From Owenia fusiformis (lineage: Eukaryota > Annelida > Polychaeta > Sabellida > Oweniidae), in contig CAIIXF020000004.1 of NCBI GenBank assembly GCA_903813345.2, positions 10,424,196 through 10,488,195 of the forward strand: DNA of 64,000 bases, written 5' to 3'. The notes beneath the pieces are model-generated. The model made no database searches, was not told the origin of the DNA, and saw nothing but the letters and a program-made list of their open reading frames with translations. The position numbers and the translations under genes were made by a program. Shown here piece after piece: positions 57,165 to 64,000 of this stretch (position 1 is its first letter; each line of letters opens with the position of its first letter).

Positions 57165-57300
57165 AAAATTTCCAGGGGGATTCACATTCGACAATTTTGG
57201 CACAAATATGGCTAAAATCACTTGAGAAGTGCTCAAAATGTTGAAAAAGTGCATGATTTTGAAATAATTTTTGCCCAGGGGCCGGGGGGGGGGGGGTAGG
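57165..57300. mobile_element. Partial MITE related to 4283 and 41577
   Basis: TTCCAGGGGGATTCACATTC, GAGAAGTGCTCAAAATGTTG and a terminal poly-G match the interior of the other copies; the ends are missing. Confidence 0.5.
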
Positions 57301-58255
57301 GCCTGGCCTATGAATACATTGCTGAGAATAGTTTTAAATATGGCAAAACTATCAAATTATGTGTAGTAGGAAGAGGGTTGTATGTTTTTGGGAATGTCAT
57401 CCAGGGTAAGTTTATTAAAATGGTATGAATATCCTTTTTATTATATTTACCATGAATAGCTCCAGCTGGTTTTAGTTTCGGCTTTATCGATTATCCCGAC
57501 AAAAAAATGTCGCAAGGGGCACATTTTGAAAAGTCAAATAGAGTGAAAATAGTGAAACTAACGAGGAATAAAATTACCGGGTATATAGCCAGCACTCTAA
57601 ATTGTCTAAAAATGCAAGAAAAACAGTCACTTCATTCAAATTTTAGAGAGAAATTGAGAGAAATAGGCATGATTGGATGGATTATTTTAGTCTGGTTGAT
57701 ACAGTGATAGTAATTATGGTCTAACGAGAAATCAGAGTTTAATGATGCTTTTATTGAAGATATTTGTCTGCTTACGACCAACTAATAGTAATATATCATA
57801 TAAGTTTATTGCGGTATTTTTCCATGAAGCCACAGTCAAAAAGCACAATGTTGTTGCGCCATTTCTTGCTTGTAACTCCTTTTTGAGATAATTTTTTTTA
57901 TTCATATCATACTTTTCGTCATTTATTTAATCAAATAAATAGTGCTATTAAATTTTATTAATTGATTTCAGCATGCTAAATTCAAATGGTTGTGTCCCAA
58001 CACAATCATCTCTATTAAAAATTTGAATCTTGCACAAATGAAATTAAAAATGTGAAGATTAGCTTGATTCTTCAGTGCTATCAGTAGGTTTGTCCCTGGG
58101 ATTGATTGATTTTCAAAAAGTGAGTCCCCCTCAAAAAAGTGCATCAGTTCAGTTCTAATCAGTTTTGTTATTTATCGGTACGCGTACTGAAAGCCCCGTT
58201 CTTGTATATAATTTCACTTTCTTATATCATTCTAATCCATGATTGCCGTATAAGT
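57301..58255 (+). other. Intronic or intergenic, no gene seen
   Basis: No recognised exon. The 66-codon frame at 57507-57707 has no domain and a biased Lys/Asn composition expected of AT-rich DNA. Confidence 0.3.
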
Positions 58256-58259
58256 TCTT

Positions 58260-59850
58260 CTTAAGTTGACTAAAGAAAGATCTGGGCTTGTGCTATCCAG
58301 GCTTTGATAATGATCCAGGCTCTGAGAGTTATCCAGTCTCTTAGAATGATTTAAGCTTTTAGAATAATTCAGGCTCTTATAATGATTAAGGCTTAAAGAG
58401 TGATCCAGACTCTTATAATGATATAGGCTGGAAAAATCTTGGCTATTAGTATTATAATGATTTAGGCTTTAAGAGTTATCCAGGCTCTTATGATGCTTTA
58501 GCCTCTAGGAGTTATCTAGGGTTTAATAATAATCTAGGCTTAAGAGTTATCAAGGATCTTATAATGAATCAGGCTTTAAGAGTTATCCAGGCTCTTAAAA
58601 TTATTTAGGCTTTTAGAGTTATCCAGACTCTTATAATGATTTCAGCTTTAAGAATAATCCAGGCTTTAAGAGGCATCTAATTGATCTAGAGTTTAAGAGG
58701 TCTTAATGACTTTACTTTTTAAAAGTTATCATAGACTTTGATTGATCGAGAGTTAAATAAATCTAGGCTTAAAGAGTGATCTCGGCTTAACGAGAGTGAT
58801 CTAGGCTTTAAAACTGATCTAGTCCTTGAGAGTAATCAAGGCTTTAAGAGTAGTCTAGCACTTTAAGAGTGATCTAGGCTTTAAGAGTGATCTAGGCTTT
58901 AATAGTGATCTAGTCCTTAAGAGTAATATAGGCTTTAATAGTAATCTAGTGCTTTAAGAGTGATCTAGGCTTTAAGAGTGATCAGGCTTTGAGAGTGATC
59001 TAGTGCTTTAAGAGTAATTTAGGCTTTAAGAGTAATCTAGTGCTTTAAGAGTGATCTAGGCTTTAAGAGTAATCTAGGTTTTAAGAGTAATCTAGTGCTT
59101 TAACGAGTGATCAGGCTTTTAAGAGTGATCTAGTGCTTTCATAGTGATTTAGTGCTTTAAGAGTGATCAGGCTTTAAGAGTAATCTAGTGTTTAACGAGT
59201 GATCAGGCTTTTAAGAGTGATCTAGTGCTTTCATAGTGATCTAGGCTTTAAAAGTGATTTAGTCCTTAAGAGCAATCTAGTGCTTTAAGAGTGATCTAGG
59301 CTTTAAGAGTGATCTAGGCTTTAAGAGTGATCTAGGCTTTAAAAGTGATCTAGTCCTTAAGAGTAATTTAGGCTTTAAGAGTAATCTAGTGCTTTAAGAG
59401 TGATCTAGGCTTTAAGAGTAATCTAGGTTTTAAAAGTGATCTAGTCCTTAAGAGTAATATAGGCTTTAATAGTAATCTAGTGCTTTAAGAGTGATCTAGG
59501 CTTTAAGAGTAATCTAGGTTTTAAGAGTAATCTAGTGTTTTACGAGTGATCAGGCTTCAAGAGTGATCTAGTGCTTTAAGAGTGATCTAGGCTTTAAAAG
59601 TGATCTAGTCCTTAAGAGCAATCTAGTGCTTTAAGAGTAACCTAGGCTTTAAGAGTGATCTAGGCTTTAAGAGTATTCTAGGCTTTAAGAGTAATCAAGC
59701 GCTTTAAGAGTAATCAGGCTTTAAGAGTAATCTAGGCTTTAAGAGTGATCTAAGCTTTACGGTGATCTTGACTTTAAGAGTGATCTAGGCTTGATTAAGA
59801 GTAATCTAGGCTTTAAGAGTGATCTAGTCCTTAAGAGTAATCAGTAATCT
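58260..59850 (+). repeat. 18-bp minisatellite, about 85 units
   Basis: Units of AGAGTGATCTAGGCTTTA and variants (AGAGTAATCTAGTGCTTTA) run for 1.6 kb. The left third is more divergent, with TTATAATGATTTAGGC and GAGTTATCCAGGCTCTT variants. The right part shows a mixed order of two main variants. Confidence 0.9.
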
Positions 59851-60150
59851 TGTTATTGTGAAATTGGACAACATTCACAAACAAGACAGCCTTGATTATA
59901 TTGATTTCAAATAATCTATGAATTATTTCAACCTTACCTTAAATGTCAACCTACTCAACTGTACTCCTCATAGGCAATTTTCTCTCATTGGTTTCCACAA
60001 GAGGAGATTTCCCAAAGTTCAAAGATGTCATCAAGGTCATTTGGTTGACATGGTTGATTTCATGATGTGTCACATGATCAGGTTATGTAAAATCAACATG
60101 TCTTTTTTGATTGTATCTGATATATAATTTTTAATTGCACTTTTTCAAGG

Positions 60151-61870
60151 TGATTTATTGTGGTTGTTTTGTGCTGCTGGGCATAGTGGTTGGCGCAAAA
60201 TTACTCTTGTCATCAAAATTTATGAAAACTGCTTACTTAAGTATCTGTTCAACTTGGAACTTTTACAGATGTAAATGCAGACAAGAGCCAAGATCTGATT
60301 TGAGCGTGTTTGGTAAATTTTGTGGCCTTGTGATTTATTCAATATTGTCATTGTCTTGCGCTGTTGGGTGTGCGGGTGGGAGGGTGCAAAATAAATCTTG
60401 TCATCAAAATTTCAGGAAAACTGCTTATCTGTTCAACTTGAAATTTTAAAAGATGCAAATGCAGAAAAGAGCCAAGAGCCAAGATCTGATTTGAGCGTGC
60501 TTGGTAAATTTTGTGGCCTTGTGATTTATTATGTCACCACCAAAAGTGGTGACATATTGTTATGGTCTCCGTTTTTTTGCGACGGCAGTTGGCGTCCGGC
60601 GGTTGGAGGTTGGCGTCCGGCGGTTGGCGTCTGTAACAATTTCTTACAACTTCCTATAACTTAACAAATACTGTTTAGACTGACTTCAATTTTTTTCTAA
60701 ATCATTTACATGTTCTCAGAAGTTCAAATCTGACTTTAGATTTGACATTTGACCTTCAATGACCTTCTCAAGGTCAAAAAGGTCTTTTTTCAACTTGCTT
60801 CACATTGACTAAATTTTTTTTCAAAATCAGCTACATGTTCTCAGAAATTCAAATCTGACTTTAGAGTTGACTTTAGATTTGACCTTCAAATCTGACTTTA
60901 GATTTGACATTTGACCTTCAATGACCTTCTCAAGGTCAAAAAAGGTCAAAAAGGTCTGTTTTCAACTTGCTTCAAATTGACTAAATTTTTTTTTCAAAAT
61001 CATCTACATGTTCTCAGAAATTCAAATATGACTTTAGATTTGACTTTAGATTTGACATTTGACCTTCAATGACCTTCTCAAGGTCAAAAAGGTCTTTTTT
61101 CAACTTGCTTCAAATTGACTAATTTTTTTTTCAAAATCATCTACATGTTCTCAGAAATTCAAATCTGACTTTAGATTTGACATTTGACCTTTAATGACCT
61201 TCTCAAGGTCAAAAAAGGTCAAAAAGGTCTGTTTTCAACTTGCTTCAAATTGACCAAATTTTTTTTTCAAAATCATCTTCATCTTTTCAGAAGTTCAAAT
61301 TTGACTTTACAAGTTCTCAGAAGTTCAAATCTGACTTTAGATTTGACATTTGACCTTCAATGACCTTTTCAAGGTCAAAAAGGTCTTTTTTCAACTTGCT
61401 TCAAATTTACTTAATTTTTTTTTCAAAATCATCTACATGTTCTCAGAAGTTCAAATCTTACTTTACATTTGACCTTCAATGACCTTCTCAATGTCAAAAA
61501 AAGTCAAAGAGGTATTTTTTCAACTTGCTTCAAATTGACGAATTTTTTTTTCAAAATCATCTACATGTTCTAAGAAGTTCAAATCAAACCTTCTTAAGGT
61601 CAAAAGGTATTTTCCAACTTGCTTTAAATTGACCAAATTGTTTTAGGTGGTGACATTTTGTCATGTTAATGCCTTGTTCAATATTGTCATTGTCTTGCGC
61701 TGTTGGGTGTGCGGGTGGGAGGGTGCAAAATAAATCTTGTCATCAAAATTTAAAGAAAACTGCTTACTAGTATCTGTTCAACTTGAAACTTTTAAAGATG
61801 TAAGTGCACACAAGAGCCATTCTGATCTAAGCATGCTTAAAGTAAATTTTGTGGCAATTTTGAATTTTTC
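60151..61870 (+). repeat. About 190-bp direct repeat, three copies, one split by element A3
   Basis: GTCATCAAAATTTA..GAAAACTGCTTA, CTGTTCAACTTG and TTTGAGCGTG recur at 60210, 60398 and 61740. The third copy is separated from the second only by the inserted element. Confidence 0.75.
60530..61677 (-). mobile_element. HINE-like element A3, minus orientation
   Basis: Reads on the minus strand from ACAAGGCATTAACATGAC (61677) to the hairpin and GACATA (60530), with about seven core units. Flanks GTGATTTAT and TCAATATTG join to GTGATTTATTCAATATTG, exactly the sequence at 60330-60347 in the neighbouring repeat copy: an insertion between two T residues without duplication. Confidence 0.9.
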
Positions 61871-63130
61871 GTTAAAAAGTGCGATATTTATCACTGTGTT
61901 TTGTTTTATCATTAAAATATTTTACTTGGGTTAATTTCATTTTCTTATTACCCCTAACCATTATTTAGTTCCAGTAGTAGTAGGTCTGCAACTATCAGAA
62001 AAAAGTTCTTGAATATATATTTTGGCCAATGCAATGACCACATGTGGTGATTTAAGATGATGTGTACTCATTCTACTATACCTAACCCCTAGAAATGCAT
62101 AAGATACTCTGTCTTATTGTATTGTTCAGTATATTTTTGAAAGTACCTTATCACCATCTAACAGTCATCCTATAAACCATTCATAAGAAACAGACAAATA
62201 AAAACAAATAACAAAATCATTATTAATAAGCTAATTGGGTTGCTCATGAACACCAAATGCAAGTTATAGTAGAGTGGAACTGGTAAACAGAAGATTAATT
62301 TCTAGGCACTCAGTGATTTCATTAGCAGAAAACATGAAACTATTCCATGTGTTGATTGGAATAAACAACTCATGTTTCCAAGAGCTGGTCAATTCTAATC
62401 CTGAAAGGTCAAGACTTCTGTCAGTGGAGTTAGAAATAGTTTTGAGTATCAAAATGGTCTTTTACCCCAGTATTCCATTTTTGCAAAGTGCAGACAGATT
62501 TGCCTTGGCCAACCAACACATTTGCAATATCACGGTTCTCTGAAAGTACAATTGTATGGTGAAAAAGCAGCCTTTAGAACCTCTTGTATTGTTTTAGCAA
62601 CTCTTTCTGGTTGGAATTCACCAAGAGTCCCAAAAATACCAATTTCTTTCACAATTTTTGTCATATTTGTGTTATGTTTTATATGAAACTTCCAATAGGC
62701 AAAATAAATAAAAACAACTGGGAAAATGAATGAAAATAAGATATAAAATTATTGGAATCCATAATGTTTTAATATGTAAACACTTCCAAAATTGCTCAAA
62801 TCAGCAAATAATTTTCGGTAAAACAACCAGAGAAAATTACCCATTGCCAACGTTTAATAGAATTCTTCTTAAGTCAATATTTTGTCTGTAAAAAGCTCAC
62901 TATGTGTCATCCACCTCTTAGTAATATATTATTACCATATTTGGAAATAAATGAGATGACATTTTATTACCAGGAAATGTCAATGTCCTCATTTGATGGA
63001 GTGATGATTCCGGGAAATATGAGTTCATAATGTAATTTTATTTTCTGTTAAAATCCATCGCCTTTTTCTATCTCCGTTCTTCCAGATGCAACTGTGAGAG
63101 ACATATGAACCCTTTCAGTAGTAGTAGTTT
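61871..63130. other. No gene seen
   Basis: AT-rich DNA without a convincing exon, presumably still in the first intron of the 53.1-kb gene. Overlapping frames at 62264-62543 on both strands have no recognisable domain. Confidence 0.3.
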
Positions 63131-63164
63131 GATTTTTATTCTTTGAAATAAAGCATGATAGATT

Positions 63165-63352
63165 ACCAAAATTGTATCACTGGGTTACCAAAATTACATC
63201 ACTAGGTTACCAAGATCATATCACTAGGTTACTAAGATCATATCACTAGGTTACCAAGATCATATCACTAGGTTACCAAGATCATATCACTAGGTTACCA
63301 AGATCATATCACTAGGTTACCAAGATCATATCACTAGGTTACCAAGATCATA
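63165..63352 (+). repeat. 22-bp tandem repeat, nine copies
   Basis: GGTTACCAAGATCATATCACTA repeated with high identity; the first two or three copies vary (CCAAAATTACATCAC). Ends directly at the inverted-repeat element. Confidence 0.9.
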
Positions 63353-64000
63353 TAGGGTGTTAAAAAAAACGCAACCCGAAGAAATCGCTATATCTTGAAA
63401 AATACATGTTCAATTATGTTCATATTTTCAGGAAATAAAGAAGAGCCTGTGTATGTACAGCTCCTGTAAATGATTAGTTGTAAAACATGATGCCTTGGGC
63501 ACCTGCTCAAAAGACAGTTGTACTAGGAAAATACGAAAAACACAGTCAGGGGTGACTGCAACTGCAAAAAAATTGAATAACTTCCTTTAGTTAGTGTTTT
63601 GGCTCTTCAAATTTGGCACAAATCATCTTCATTCACTGTGTGGTAAATCTGTAGAGTGAAATCAAAATCACTTCAGGGACTTTACAGTTATGGTTGAAAT
63701 GCTTTCAAATCACAGTCAAACGCCCTGGTTCAGGGAGACTCAAGAAGCCATTTTGACCTTGACTGTAAAGTCCCTGGAGTGATTTTGATGAAACTCCACA
63801 AATTCACCACACATTGAATAATTTGTGCCAAATCTGAAGTGCCAAAACACCATGGTTAGAAAGTTATTTGGTTTTATTGCTGTGGCAGTCACCTCTGACT
63901 GCTATACATACACAGTCTCTTCTTTCTTTTCCTGAAAAAATGAACATAATTGAATTAGTATTTTCCAAGATATAGTGATTTTCCATTCACGTTTTTCGTA
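63353..64000. mobile_element. Foldback element with TAGGGTGTTAAAAAAAACGC end, continues past the window
   Basis: The left arm TCGCTATATCTTGAAAAATA...CAATTATGTTCATATTTTCA is repeated inverted at 63900-64000. Further in, CACTTCAGGGACTTTACAG and CTGTAAAGTCCCTGGAGTG also pair, so the whole 650 bp folds on itself. The end resembles 45495 (CAGGGTGATACAAAAAATGC), a related family. Confidence 0.75.

Noticed and set aside
60135-60664. Cysteine-rich frames with a hydrophobic start
   Set aside because: They fall in a 190-bp direct repeat and run into the HINE end; no splice or domain support.
1-64000. tRNA or rRNA genes
   Set aside because: No A-box/B-box pair with a cloverleaf and no rRNA-like segment was noticed on either strand by eye.

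Overview
This is a stretch of AT-rich, intron-rich metazoan nuclear DNA. Its coding sequence is split by GT-AG introns, intergenic and intronic DNA is full of small transposons, and there are no operons or ribosome binding sites. A large filamin-NHL gene, helentron-like elements with internal tandem arrays, and many miniature inverted-repeat elements fit a marine invertebrate such as a bivalve, brachiopod, amphioxus or hemichordate. The sequence alone does not decide between these.

Layout. Positions 1-0.65 kb hold a decayed LINE end. Positions 1.1-2.6 kb hold a possible three-exon gene for a small secreted or GPI-anchored protein (plus strand). The minus strand from 39,990 down to 6,209 is one large gene. 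I could join 14 coding exons with matching splice phases into a single 1,173-residue open frame: coiled coil, one filamin repeat, a long disordered charged linker, then an NHL propeller. It looks like a TRIM2/3/71-type protein, but it has no RING and no B-box, and an in-frame stop lies just upstream of the start codon. Its introns contain nearly every repeat type seen here. A short coiled-coil gene (42.6-45.2 kb, plus strand) diverges from it. Positions 45.7-48.3 kb form a large inverted-repeat element that encloses one coding-like exon. A single-exon GT31 beta-1,3-glycosyltransferase lies at 49.1-50.6 kb on the minus strand. A TATA-driven first exon of an unidentified gene starts at 53.1 kb (plus strand), and the rest of that gene lies beyond the window or was not found. 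Positions 54-64 kb are mostly repeats: foldback elements, an 18-bp minisatellite, a third helentron-like copy and a 22-bp satellite.

Most notable. (1) At least six related elements share a 5' ACAAG end, a 3' subterminal hairpin followed by ATA or ATAA, and internal tandem arrays. Two empty sites inside the window show that they insert between two A residues (T and T on the other strand) without target duplication, the signature of helentron-derived HINEs. (2) Three exons of the filamin-NHL gene, and its last exon, have each been amplified locally as tandem arrays that carry an exon-intron junction. One array holds 21 extra copies of a 112-bp unit with a perfect splice donor and a potential 45-nt in-frame cassette. 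(3) Several transposon families can be defined precisely by target duplications. These are a CAGTG...CACTG family with 5-bp duplications, a nested CACCCT family with 5-bp duplications, a TA-flanked family, and a young 5'-truncated LINE whose 12-bp duplication lies 5 nt from a splice donor.
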